Shown: one piece after another, positions 1 through 7,634 of the stretch
How the letters are laid out: each line of letters opens with the position of its first letter
Position numbering within the stretch: the first letter of the stretch is position 1
Translations under genes and position numbers: made by a program
NCBI RefSeq assembly: GCF_009711525.1
Contig: NZ_SMLV01000415.1
Location: 1 to 41,216, forward strand
Length of the DNA: 41,216 nt
Direction of reading: 5' to 3'
From: Fulvivirga lutimaris
Lineage (GTDB): Bacteria > Bacteroidota > Bacteroidia > Cytophagales > Cyclobacteriaceae
Notes under the pieces: generated by a model
Databases searched by the model: none
Seen by the model: the letters and a program-made list of their open reading frames with translations, nothing else
Told to the model about the DNA's origin: nothing

Positions 1-1
1 T

Positions 2-1036
2 AGGCTATTGGCCGGCATCATTGTATTTGTCAGTCTGCATTTAGCATATCTTATGATATTGGATCTTAATTTGGAAATTAGGTATCGTTCTCTACTCTGT
101 TTTCCTTATTCATTTCTTTTAGGCATAGGACCACTTATTTTCTTTTACACTAAGTCGCTTATTGAACCAGATTTTTGTTTTAATAGTAAAGATTTTATCC
201 ACTTTATACCTCTTTTATTAGAGGTTATGGTGCAAATAATTCAAATAATTTATAGTAGCTATAACGGAGTGTTATATTATAATGTCCCAACCGATTCAAT
301 ATTCACTATCGCTATTTATTTATTGAGTATTCTGTCTATTCTGTATTACTTGAAAAGATCACTGTCGATTATTAAAGAAAGAGAAAAGTGGCTTCTAACA
401 AATTTATCAAACCTACAAGGAGTTACTCTTAAATGGCTTTATGTGTCACTTAGGAATTATAGAATCATATGGATGCTCTGGATTCCCTTTGCTATCCTAT
501 TTCTTTTAATCTTCCGATTTCAATGGCAATACTTAGTTTTGGTGGTTACAGTCTATGGTCTCATGATAGCCATTACTTACCTAATGTATTGGATGGGGAT
601 GGAAGGCTTTAGGTATCTGGATATCATTCCATATCAGAATCAAAGTGTTTCTAAAAACAGTAGCTATACTAATTTGCCTAATTCTGTAATAAGTGGTTAT
701 CAATTACAAATAACTGAGCTGATGGATACTAATCAGTTATATCTGGATGAAAATCTAGATTTAAAGAAGTTGTCTTTGCACCTATCTCTTGATCCCAATC
801 TTGTTTCATATATCCTAAATCAACATTTCAGTAAAAATTTCTATGAGTTTGTAAATGAGTATCGAGTGGAAGAGGTTAAAAGACGCATTATGGATTCCTC
901 ATCAAATCACTTGACCATTTTAGGAATTGCATTAGAATCAGGCTTTAATTCTAAGACTTCCTTTAACAGAGTATTTAAACAATTGACTGGAATTACTCCT
1001 TCTCAATTTCAAAAGGAACATCAGAAAAAGGGTTAG
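2..1036 (+). CDS. membrane-anchored AraC-family transcriptional regulator (5' partial)
   Basis: The frame is open to the left edge of the window, so the true start probably lies outside; the first start codon inside is TTG at 8. About six hydrophobic segments lie in the first 200 residues (roughly 3-20, 28-48, 63-82, 97-115, 153-169, 175-197 counted from the TTG). They are followed by a C-terminal AraC-type double helix-turn-helix at about 235-336, which ends in the usual pattern SGFNSKTSFNRVFKQLTGITP. This architecture, a multi-span membrane domain joined to an AraC DNA-binding domain, is common in Bacteroidota; it presumably senses a membrane or envelope signal and acts on DNA at the inner face. 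The target is unknown. The exported peptidase that follows within about 55 bases may be co-transcribed and is a possible target. The family call is firm; the ligand cannot be inferred. Confidence 0.85.
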   Translation, partial: RLLAGIIVFVSLHLAYLMILDLNLEIRYRSLLCFPYSFLLGIGPLIFFYTKSLIEPDFCFNSKDFIHFIPLLLEVMVQIIQIIYSSYNGVLYYNVPTDSIFTIAIYLLSILSILYYLKRSLSIIKEREKWLLTNLSNLQGVTLKWLYVSLRNYRIIWMLWIPFAILFLLIFRFQWQYLVLVVTVYGLMIAITYLMYWMGMEGFRYLDIIPYQNQSVSKNSSYTNLPNSVISGYQLQITELMDTNQLYLDENLDLKKLSLHLSLDPNLVSYILNQHFSKNFYEFVNEYRVEEVKRRIMDSSSNHLTILGIALESGFNSKTSFNRVFKQLTGITPSQFQKEHQKKG

Positions 1037-1089
1037 AATAAGTGCCATTCTACATCATGGTACGCACTGAGTACTGTTATTTTATTCAT

Positions 1090-2223
1090 TTGAACAAAAA
1101 GTATAAGATGTGGATTATTAGAATTTTGCTTGTAGCAACTGTTTCCTTTGTGGGCTCATTGCTCTTTGCCCAAGAAGCAGTTTCAAAATTAGATGATCAA
1201 ATTCCTTTGGAGCAGTTTGTTGGCTATTATGATGTAGGAATAAAACCTGGTAAGCCTTTTTTTAGAAGTAGATGGTATTTGAGAGAGGGAAAGTTATTTG
1301 CGATTTATGACTCTGACAAAGACCGTGAATTACAACTTTATGAAAACGGTAAGTTAAGATATAATATAGTGATGGATGAGTCTGAACTACCTGAAGTGCT
1401 AGACGATACTACTTACTATCTGATCTTAAATGTTGAGGAAAAAAAGTTAAAGAGCTTCATAGTTAAACGGCCAAGAAGAGATTGGCCCACTGATTTATAT
1501 GGGGCAAGAAATGAGAAGCTAAGTCCACTGGCGGTCGATACAGAAGAGTCGCTAAAAGAAACTACCTCAACCGACCATTTTACTATTCAATATAGTTATC
1601 AGGACGCTGCCTTGATACCAAAACTAAGTTCAACTTTAGAAGATCGATATGATAATCTGCTCTCAACATTTGGTGTTGAAAACCTACCTATAACCAATAT
1701 CAGGATTTACCCTGATTTAGAAACCTACCACAATGCGGTTCTAACTCCAGACGCACCGAATTGGCAAATGGGTAGAGCCTGGGACAGTAATGAAATAAGG
1801 ATGTTGTCTCCTATCACAGCTGAGAAGGAATCTGGAGAAGCTATTAATCTGAACGAAATTGTTTTACATGAATTTGTTCATTGTATTCATCTTAATTTGA
1901 TAAATGAAACCACACGTGTACCAGGCTGGTTTTGGGAAGGTTTGGCTATGTATAAGGGGTGCTGTAAATGGATTGAGAATCCTAAAGAATTAGATTATGT
2001 AAAAAAGAAGAAATACCCATCACTAAAAAAGATCAGCAATGAGAGGAATAGTGAGATGAAATATGATTTAGCATACTACCTAATAGAGTACATAGATAAA
2101 AAATATGGATGGGATAAAGTACTTGAGTTAATTGACTCTAATGGAAATGTTGAAAGCACATTGGGAGTCTCTAACAAGGGTTTTGAGAAAGCTTTTTATA
2201 CTTACATCGATGAAGAATATTGA
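1090..2223 (+). CDS. exported gluzincin-type (HExxH) metallopeptidase-like protein
   Basis: No gene name recognised. The TTG at 1090 gives MNKKYKMWIIRILL..., a good signal peptide ending near SLLFAQ, so I prefer it to the GTG at 1042 or the ATGs at 1057 and 1108. The mature protein has a variable N-terminal half of about 150 residues, then a zinc site HEFVH at 260-264 with a downstream glutamate at 283 in PGWFWEGLAMY. This HExxH plus E spacing is that of gluzincins such as the peptidase-MA-like families. It should act in the periplasm or at the surface; the substrate is unknown. It follows the AraC-type regulator closely on the same strand and converges on the ABC ATPase gene with 17 bases between the stops. 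The peptidase fold is well supported, the activity is inferred from the motif only. Confidence 0.75.
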   Translation: MNKKYKMWIIRILLVATVSFVGSLLFAQEAVSKLDDQIPLEQFVGYYDVGIKPGKPFFRSRWYLREGKLFAIYDSDKDRELQLYENGKLRYNIVMDESELPEVLDDTTYYLILNVEEKKLKSFIVKRPRRDWPTDLYGARNEKLSPLAVDTEESLKETTSTDHFTIQYSYQDAALIPKLSSTLEDRYDNLLSTFGVENLPITNIRIYPDLETYHNAVLTPDAPNWQMGRAWDSNEIRMLSPITAEKESGEAINLNEIVLHEFVHCIHLNLINETTRVPGWFWEGLAMYKGCCKWIENPKELDYVKKKKYPSLKKISNERNSEMKYDLAYYLIEYIDKKYGWDKVLELIDSNGNVESTLGVSNKGFEKAFYTYIDEEY

Positions 2224-2240
2224 CATTTGTTTGTGTTGAA

Positions 2241-2903
2241 TCATTCACTTGAAAGATATCCCTGCCTTCTTAAATCGGCACTATTTTTTATTGAAATGAG
2301 TTTGCCATCCTTGAGAATTAGATTTTTGTCAGAAACAGACAGTACATCTTTGTAGTAGTGATCAGTAATAATAATACACTTATGTGATTTTAACTCTAAT
2401 AGCAACGAGGCAACTATCCCTTTGTACATAGGCTCAATCATTGAGAAGGGTTCATCCAGTATTACAATAGGATGATCGAGGTGGGAAACAAGTAATAACT
2501 CAACATATCGCCTCTCTCCCATTGATAAATTTTTAACCAACTTTCTTTCTATTGAGGCCATTCTTGGGGCATAGAAAATCTCATTTTGCTGATCACTCTC
2601 ATCAAAATAGATGGGAATTATATCTCTTACACGTGTATTAAGAGGCAGAAAAGTTTGTTGAGGCAGAAAAGCTATAAGCTTATCTCGTCTAACATTGATA
2701 GGATCGGTCGGCACATTATTTATTTCCAGATAGATACTTTCAGGAGTCTGTGTGCCAAACAAAATTTTCATTAGCGTGGATTTTCCACTTCCATTTCTTC
2801 CAAAAATGGCTGTAATCTCTCCTGAGTTACATGTTAATTCAGCACTATCGAGTATGCGATTATTTTTAAAAGAGTGATTGATAGTGTTTGCGAATAGGGT
2901 CAT
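2241..2903 (-). CDS. ABC transporter ATP-binding protein
   Basis: A 220-residue ABC nucleotide-binding domain with all hallmark motifs: Walker A GRNGSGKS at 35-42, Q-loop glutamines at 82-83, signature LSMGE at 126-130, Walker B ILDE at 148-151 and switch histidine H182. It is a stand-alone ATPase of usual length with no fused membrane domain. Its start codon overlaps the stop of the 96-residue membrane protein upstream by four bases, so the two are translationally coupled and probably form one complex. The substrate cannot be told; the N-terminal half resembles export-type or branched-chain-like ATPases only in general terms. No classical permease (six membrane spans) is present in this cluster, which is odd and is discussed in the findings. 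Confidence 0.9.
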   Translation of the reverse strand: MTLFANTINHSFKNNRILDSAELTCNSGEITAIFGRNGSGKSTLMKILFGTQTPESIYLEINNVPTDPINVRRDKLIAFLPQQTFLPLNTRVRDIIPIYFDESDQQNEIFYAPRMASIERKLVKNLSMGERRYVELLLVSHLDHPIVILDEPFSMIEPMYKGIVASLLLELKSHKCIIITDHYYKDVLSVSDKNLILKDGKLISIKNSADLRRQGYLSSE

Positions 2904-3190
2904 TCAGGCAGGAAGCTTAGAATATAGAAGTATAAGGCTAGTAAAGGAAGGGAGAGGAACAGGTTAAGAAGGTAAAGCTTAATTACTAAGCTGGATTTGG
3001 TATACCCCAGGTTGTAGTAAAAGTATAATTCTTCGCTTCTGAGAAAGCTATGAATGATAGTCCCCATACCAGGCCCTATTACCATCAAGCTTATGATTCC
3101 CCAGAATACACCACTTACCATGCTAATTATGATGCTGAATATACCGCTGTATAATATTGTGTCTTGGTAAAACTTGAACAGTGCTCTCAC
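2900..3190 (-). CDS. small membrane protein, putative partner of the ABC ATPase
   Basis: A 96-residue hydrophobic protein that I do not recognise. Three hydrophobic stretches are visible, at about 15-30, 32-48 and 70-92, separated by a short polar segment (about 49-68, rich in Y, S and E). It overlaps the ATPase start by four bases (ATGA arrangement) and follows the methyltransferase by 57 bases in the same direction. The coupling suggests it is the membrane subunit or an anchor for the ATPase. It is far shorter than a normal ABC permease and could instead be the remnant of a longer one, although it has its own start and a clean frame. Hypothetical protein with a context-based role only. Confidence 0.6.
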   Translation of the reverse strand: MRALFKFYQDTILYSGIFSIIISMVSGVFWGIISLMVIGPGMGTIIHSFLRSEELYFYYNLGYTKSSLVIKLYLLNLFLSLPLLALYFYILSFLPE

Positions 3191-3247
3191 TATCCGGATT
3201 TAAACAGAAATTATGCCACTTCTTTTTCCATCCTTGAGGGAAGATAT

Positions 3248-3982
3248 TTAAATCTTTTCTACAATAAAGATCATCCTCTCTGACTGCTCGGCTGTATAGG
3301 GCGACAGGTCATAATCGCCAAAAACATTCACCACTTTTAGTTCTGCTTTCTTAAAGAATTCAAGAAAATCAATCCTCTTTATGGCTTTTACCTTTTCTGT
3401 GAAATGATATTGCTCACCTTCATAGGTAAAATGAATGTCTTTTATGATGTAGCCTGCATCTGAAAGCTGCTTCTCTATATTGAATTCAATGCCATCCACC
3501 TTTTTAATCTCATGAGGTTTAAGGTCATTGATCACCTTATAAGTATTAAAGAAATCCAGAATTAATTTTCCTTTAGGCTTTAGAGCTCGTGCTACAGATT
3601 TGATTGCAACTTCGTGTTCGTGCGTGGTTTCAAAATATCCAAAGCTGGTGAAGAGGTTAAAGATGAAATCGAACTTTTGGTGCTCAAAAGGCAAGCGCAT
3701 GTCATGAACCTCGAAATGAAGTTTGTCATTAGCAAATTGTCTCGCGTGTTTTATATTTTCATCAGACAGGTCAAGTCCTGTAACATCAAACCCTTGCTTA
3801 TTAAGATAAATGGCATGTCGCCCTTTGCCACATGCCAGATCCATAAGTTGATGCTCCGTGGTTATCTTAAGGTGTGCGGTTAGGTTATCTATAAATTTCC
3901 GCGCTTCAGCATTATCACGGTTTTTATAGAGTATATGATAGTAAGGGGAATTGAACCACTCGCCAAACCATTCCTTTTTCAT
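3248..3982 (-). CDS. class I SAM-dependent methyltransferase
   Basis: A 244-residue Rossmann-type methyltransferase. Motif I, DLACGKG at 48-54, is followed by the acidic residue of the second strand in VTGLDLS around 66-72, both typical of the methyltransferase-11/25 group. The C-terminal half has the antiparallel strands expected of small-molecule methyltransferases. The acceptor is unknown. The start codon overlaps the apbE stop by one base (TAATG), so it is translated from the same message as apbE. Adjacent genes do not reveal a pathway. Family assignment is secure; specificity is open. Confidence 0.88.
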   Translation of the reverse strand: MKKEWFGEWFNSPYYHILYKNRDNAEARKFIDNLTAHLKITTEHQLMDLACGKGRHAIYLNKQGFDVTGLDLSDENIKHARQFANDKLHFEVHDMRLPFEHQKFDFIFNLFTSFGYFETTHEHEVAIKSVARALKPKGKLILDFFNTYKVINDLKPHEIKKVDGIEFNIEKQLSDAGYIIKDIHFTYEGEQYHFTEKVKAIKRIDFLEFFKKAELKVVNVFGDYDLSPYTAEQSERMIFIVEKI

Positions 3983-5013
3983 TATTCCGCCCTTTTAATG
4001 AAAGGTTTTATACCTTCAGTGCTATAGTCTCCATGGGTGCCATCAGGCTGACTAAAGATTAAGTATGCATCATACTGTGTATGCTGTTTTAGGAACTCGA
4101 TGGTTCCGTCTTTACCCATTACCATAAAAGCGGTAGCAAGTGCATCCGCAGTTTGACAATCTTCAGCAAAAACAGAAGCACTGAGCAGATTATGCTGTAT
4201 TGGATAACCTGTAGATGGTGATATAGTATGTCCATATTTCACGCCATCAATAATATGGTAATTGAAATAATTACCAGAAGTGGCCATAGCCCTGTTTTCA
4301 AGCGCTACCTGAGCATAAGCAAACTGACTTATCTCATCAGAGTCAGGATCCAAAATGCCAATGATCCAAGGCGAGTCACGCTCAAGATTTTTTCCAGAAA
4401 CAACTACTTCACCACCAATTTCTACATAGTAGTTTTCAATTCCAATATTGCTTAAATAATTGGCGACTACATCCACACCATAACCTTTAGCAGAAGCACT
4501 AAAGCTAATTGTTGTACGACTATCATTTTTAACAACTGATTGCTGATCAAATTTGATTTTATCATAGCCAACAAATTGTCTTAGCGAGTCAACATAAGAA
4601 CTGTCAGGCCCCACTTGTTCACCTGGACCAAAACCCCATGCATTTATCAGAGGGCCTATACTTGGATCAAAGGCTCCATTTGTTTGATCATATATAGTTC
4701 TTGCTGCTTCCAAAGCAGGTAGAAAATAAGGAAGCTCAAACCGAAAAGAATCTGTTTTGTTGAATTTACTAATTTCAGAATCAGGAATGTAGGTATTAAG
4801 GCTTTCATTAAACACTACTAAAAGAGAGTCGATTTGGGGTTTTAAATTCCTTTTACTCTCATCAAAATATTTGACGTTGTAGGTTATTGGTCCCATAGTT
4901 TTACCCTTAACCCAAATGACATCCTGCTTAACATTTTGTCTGTAATGCCAAACCAAAAACATGGCCGAAAACAAGCCCAGAGTATAAAGTATGTTTTTTA
5001 GTCGCAGGGTCAT
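3982..5013 (-). CDS. apbE: FAD:protein FMN transferase (ApbE family)
   Basis: Transfers FMN from FAD to a threonine of target redox proteins (for example NqrB/NqrC or RnfG in other bacteria) on the outer side of the inner membrane. The frame continues upstream to 5109, but the ATG at 5013 gives MTLRLKNILYTLGLF with a single membrane anchor and avoids overlap with ruvB, so it is preferred; the product is then 343 residues, the usual size. Family motifs visible are GGEVVVSG in the middle, HTISPSTGYP, and the metal-binding DALATAFMVMG near the C terminus. It heads the minus-strand cluster with the methyltransferase and ABC genes. No flavinylation target such as an FMN-bind protein is in the window. 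Confidence 0.9.
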   Translation of the reverse strand: MTLRLKNILYTLGLFSAMFLVWHYRQNVKQDVIWVKGKTMGPITYNVKYFDESKRNLKPQIDSLLVVFNESLNTYIPDSEISKFNKTDSFRFELPYFLPALEAARTIYDQTNGAFDPSIGPLINAWGFGPGEQVGPDSSYVDSLRQFVGYDKIKFDQQSVVKNDSRTTISFSASAKGYGVDVVANYLSNIGIENYYVEIGGEVVVSGKNLERDSPWIIGILDPDSDEISQFAYAQVALENRAMATSGNYFNYHIIDGVKYGHTISPSTGYPIQHNLLSASVFAEDCQTADALATAFMVMGKDGTIEFLKQHTQYDAYLIFSQPDGTHGDYSTEGIKPFIKRAE

Positions 5014-5088
5014 AATTATTAAATTTTGCCGCAAATTAATGAATTTGGAATGGCTTATGATTACTTTAGAGCAGGAAATCGACAATAT

Positions 5089-6117
5089 ATGCGCGAAGAT
5101 TATCTGCAAGCTGATGATGAGAATTTAGGTCCTGTTGAAAAGGAATTTGAGCGGGCGCTACGGCCACTCAATTTTGGAGATTTTACAGGTCAGAAGAAAG
5201 TGGTGGAGAACGTGAAGGTTTTTGTGCAAGCGGCACAAAAGCGTGGTGAACCTCTTGATCATGTGCTATTACATGGCCCTCCTGGATTGGGAAAGACAAC
5301 TTTGTCGCACATTATAGCGAATGAGCTACAAACCAGTATTAAGGTGACTTCAGGTCCAATTCTTGATAAACCGGGAGATTTGGCCGGTTTACTAACTAAT
5401 CTTGAAGATAATGAAGTTTTATTCATTGATGAAATCCACAGGTTAAACCCAATTGTAGAAGAGTACCTTTATTCTGCAATGGAGGATTTCAAGATTGATA
5501 TCATGCTTGATTCCGGGCCAAGTGCCAGGACAGTTCAGATTACATTGGCACCTTTTACTTTAATAGGTGCTACTACAAGATCAGGATTGTTGACCTCACC
5601 ATTGAGAGCCAGATTTGGTATCAATGCCAGACTAGAATATTACGATGCGGAACTGTTGTCTACCATTGTAAATAGATCATGCAGCATTTTAAATACAACC
5701 ATTGATAAAGACGCTGCTTATGAAATAGCACGCAGGAGTAGGGGCACACCACGTATAGCAAACAACCTACTTAGGAGAACCAGAGATTTTGCCGAGATAA
5801 AGGGGGATGGCACTATCACCATGGAAATTGCCCAAATGGCACTGACAGCACTGGATGTTGATCAGCATGGGTTAGACGAGATGGACAATAGAATTCTGTC
5901 AACTATCATCGAAAAATTTAAAGGTGGACCAGTAGGACTATCTACTATAGCTACGGCATGTGGCGAGGAAGCTGAGACTATTGAAGAAGTGTACGAACCC
6001 TATTTAATACAGGAAGGATACATAAAAAGAACTTCAAGAGGACGGGAAGCAACCGAGCTTGCATACAAACATTTAAAGATTGTGCCCCCGAGCAGAACAG
6101 GTGGGCTGTTCGAATAG
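5089..6117 (+). CDS. ruvB: Holliday junction branch migration helicase RuvB
   Basis: The ATPase motor that, with RuvA, drives branch migration of Holliday junctions during recombinational repair. The ATG at 5089 gives [20 protein letters not shown] and 342 residues, the normal length; the longer frame from a TTG at 5026 adds 21 residues not expected in the family. Walker A GPPGLGKT is at 63-70, Walker B DEIH at 114-117, sensor GATTRSG and the [10 protein letters not shown] segment follow, and the C-terminal winged helix ends in SRTGGLFE. It is divergent from apbE with about 75 bases between starts. queG lies downstream, a neighbourhood I recall from other Bacteroidota. Confidence 0.97.
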   Translation: MREDYLQADDENLGPVEKEFERALRPLNFGDFTGQKKVVENVKVFVQAAQKRGEPLDHVLLHGPPGLGKTTLSHIIANELQTSIKVTSGPILDKPGDLAGLLTNLEDNEVLFIDEIHRLNPIVEEYLYSAMEDFKIDIMLDSGPSARTVQITLAPFTLIGATTRSGLLTSPLRARFGINARLEYYDAELLSTIVNRSCSILNTTIDKDAAYEIARRSRGTPRIANNLLRRTRDFAEIKGDGTITMEIAQMALTALDVDQHGLDEMDNRILSTIIEKFKGGPVGLSTIATACGEEAETIEEVYEPYLIQEGYIKRTSRGREATELAYKHLKIVPPSRTGGLFE

Positions 6118-6223
6118 GAACATTTTTTCAAAACATTTAATGTACTATTTTAATGGTTAAACACTAAATAAAAGTGCTTCTATTTGCTCTAAATCGCGAT
6201 TATTGAGAGATAAGAAGGTGCTC

Positions 6224-6236
6224 ACCCAAATTGGGT
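6224..6236. repeat. short inverted repeat between ruvB and the 68-residue ORF
   Basis: ACCCAA at 6224-6229 and TTGGGT at 6231-6236 form a perfect six-base inverted repeat around a single A. It lies about 100 bases before the 68-residue gene in an AT-rich 220-base spacer and could be an operator. There is no T tract behind it, so it is not a simple terminator. The rest of the spacer (6118-6337) shows no other clear element. Confidence 0.3.
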
Positions 6237-6337
6237 TAAATTACCTGATGTAAGAACTGAAAAAAAGTGATAAAAAAAATTAACATTTTGTAATATTTGT
6301 CGTCTAATAGGTACTAACTGGTCAAATAATCGAAACC

Positions 6338-6544
6338 ATGAAAAAGAAAAATTTAAGATTCTGGACTATTTCGCTAGGAATTTTTGTGGTGTTCTTATTA
6401 ACGGCTATGAGTTTTAATCATTCCTTTAATGCCAGGACAGACCACGAGACACACACTAAGATTTTAGGTAAGTACAAGTCAATGCCAGTAATAGCTACTC
6501 CACTTTATATTTTAGCCAAAGGCCTGAATATTGTCAATAAGTAA
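6338..6544 (+). CDS. hypothetical 68-residue single-span membrane protein
   Basis: Not recognised. The protein starts MKKKNLRFW, followed by one hydrophobic segment at about 9-25 (TISLGIFVVFLLTAMSF), then a polar tail with DHETHTKILGKYKSMP and a weaker hydrophobic patch near 51-61. The lysine-rich start suggests the N terminus stays in the cytoplasm or that this is an uncleaved signal. A 220-base spacer in front means it probably has its own promoter; a near match to the -7 box (AATATTTG around 6293-6300) lies about 40 bases upstream. It ends 43 bases before queG. The ATG and the signal-like start make it likely real, but length alone gives little support. Confidence 0.6.
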   Translation: MKKKNLRFWTISLGIFVVFLLTAMSFNHSFNARTDHETHTKILGKYKSMPVIATPLYILAKGLNIVNK

Positions 6545-6552
6545 TTAATATC

Positions 6553-6582
6553 TTGAGATTGCTTTTCCAGCCCTTATCTTTG
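6553..6582 (+). promoter_or_regulatory. putative queG promoter, Bacteroidota type
   Basis: TTG at 6553-6555, then 19 bases, then TATCTTTG at 6575-6582, which matches the Bacteroidota -33/-7 pattern (TTG, about 19-21 bases, TAnnTTTG). The ATG used for queG is at 6588, so transcription would begin almost at the start codon. Either the message is leaderless or translation begins further inside. Confidence 0.55.
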
Positions 6583-6587
6583 GGCTG

Positions 6588-7520
6588 ATGCCAGGCAAGT
6601 CTACAATTCAAAACAATACGAATTTAATAAAGCAGGAAGCCGAGAATCTCGGCTTTATGTTTTGTGGCATTTCCAAAGCTGAATTCTTATCAGAAGAAGC
6701 ACCCAAACTAGAACAATGGCTTTCTAAAGGTATGCATGGCTCTATGCAGTACATGGAAAATCATTTTGACAAACGACTTGATCCAACCCTGCTTGTCCCT
6801 GGAGCGAAATCCGTAGTTTCTTTAGTTTATAACTATTACCCGAAAAAGGATCTGACTAATTCAGATAGCTACAAAGTGGCTAAATATGCCTATGGGAAAG
6901 ATTATCATTATGTAGTTAAGGATAAATTAAGGTCTTTTTTAGAGGTAATTCATGATAAAATAGGGGAAGTTGATGGTCGGGCTTTTGTTGATTCAGCTCC
7001 TGTCATGGAGCGCCAATGGGCTGAACGTTCAGGGGTAGGATGGATAGGGAAAAATAGCCTGCTCTTGAATAAAAAAAGCGGTAGCTTTTTCTTTCTAGCC
7101 GAGCTCATTCTTGATCTCGAACTTACTCCTGACGGACCGGTAAAGGATTTTTGCGGCACTTGCACTGCCTGTATGGATGCCTGTCCGACAGATGCTATAC
7201 CGGATCCGTATGTTGTGGATGCCAGTAAGTGCATTTCTTATTTTACCATTGAGTTGAAAGACCAAATTCCTAATGATGTAAAGGGCAAATTTGAAGACTG
7301 GATGTTTGGCTGTGATATCTGCCAGGATGTATGCCCTTGGAACAGATTTTCAAAACCACATAATGAGCCTGCCTTTGAACCTCATGAGCAATTGTCGGGT
7401 ATGACCAAAAGTGATTGGGAGGAGATAACAAAAGATGTTTTTCGAGAGATCTTTAGAAAGTCGGCAGTTAAGAGAACTAAATTCGAAGGACTGAAAAGGA
7501 ACATTAAATTTCTTAAGTAG
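6588..7520 (+). CDS. queG: epoxyqueuosine reductase
   Basis: Cobalamin- and Fe-S-dependent enzyme of the last step of queuosine synthesis, reducing epoxyqueuosine in tRNA to queuosine. The 310-residue protein has the conserved N-terminal catalytic part with [16 protein letters not shown] and [11 protein letters not shown], then two ferredoxin-like 4Fe-4S clusters shown by [16 protein letters not shown] and [11 protein letters not shown]. The length is as expected for QueG proteins lacking the C-terminal HEAT repeats. The first residues ([12 protein letters not shown]) are not part of the family core, so the start is less certain than the rest; the promoter just upstream leaves almost no leader. 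Downstream are inverted repeats in front of the sensor kinase gene. Confidence 0.96.
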   Translation: MPGKSTIQNNTNLIKQEAENLGFMFCGISKAEFLSEEAPKLEQWLSKGMHGSMQYMENHFDKRLDPTLLVPGAKSVVSLVYNYYPKKDLTNSDSYKVAKYAYGKDYHYVVKDKLRSFLEVIHDKIGEVDGRAFVDSAPVMERQWAERSGVGWIGKNSLLLNKKSGSFFFLAELILDLELTPDGPVKDFCGTCTACMDACPTDAIPDPYVVDASKCISYFTIELKDQIPNDVKGKFEDWMFGCDICQDVCPWNRFSKPHNEPAFEPHEQLSGMTKSDWEEITKDVFREIFRKSAVKRTKFEGLKRNIKFLK

Positions 7521-7563
7521 TACCACTCAAAAAATATCAGTGTAATTTCTCGTGTGAAGGAAA

Positions 7564-7584
7564 GTTTTGGTTGTTTACCAAAAC
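7564..7584. repeat. perfect 8-bp hairpin after queG
   Basis: GTTTTGGT at 7564-7571 and ACCAAAAC at 7577-7584 form an eight-pair stem with a five-base loop. It sits 43 bases after the queG stop and 50 bases before the sensor kinase. No T run follows, so it may be a weak terminator of queG or an operator for the kinase gene. Confidence 0.45.
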
Positions 7585-7592
7585 AAAATTGG

Positions 7593-7609
7593 CTATTATC
7601 GATTAATAG
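7593..7609. promoter_or_regulatory. inverted repeat in front of the sensor kinase
   Basis: CTATTA at 7593-7598 and TAATAG at 7604-7609 are exact reverse complements around TCGAT. The heptamer ATTATCG also occurs twice here (about 7595-7601 and 7614-7620). The symmetric, AT-rich arrangement 25-40 bases before the start at 7635 looks like a protein-binding site, but nothing identifies the protein. Confidence 0.35.
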
Positions 7610-7634
7610 TCTAATTATCGCCTAATAAAAAAGA

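Noticed and set aside
5014-5109. Extension of the ApbE frame up to 5109 and of RuvB down to 5026
   Set aside because: The two extensions would overlap head to head, and neither added stretch resembles the family N termini. ATGs at 5013 and 5089 give normal proteins.
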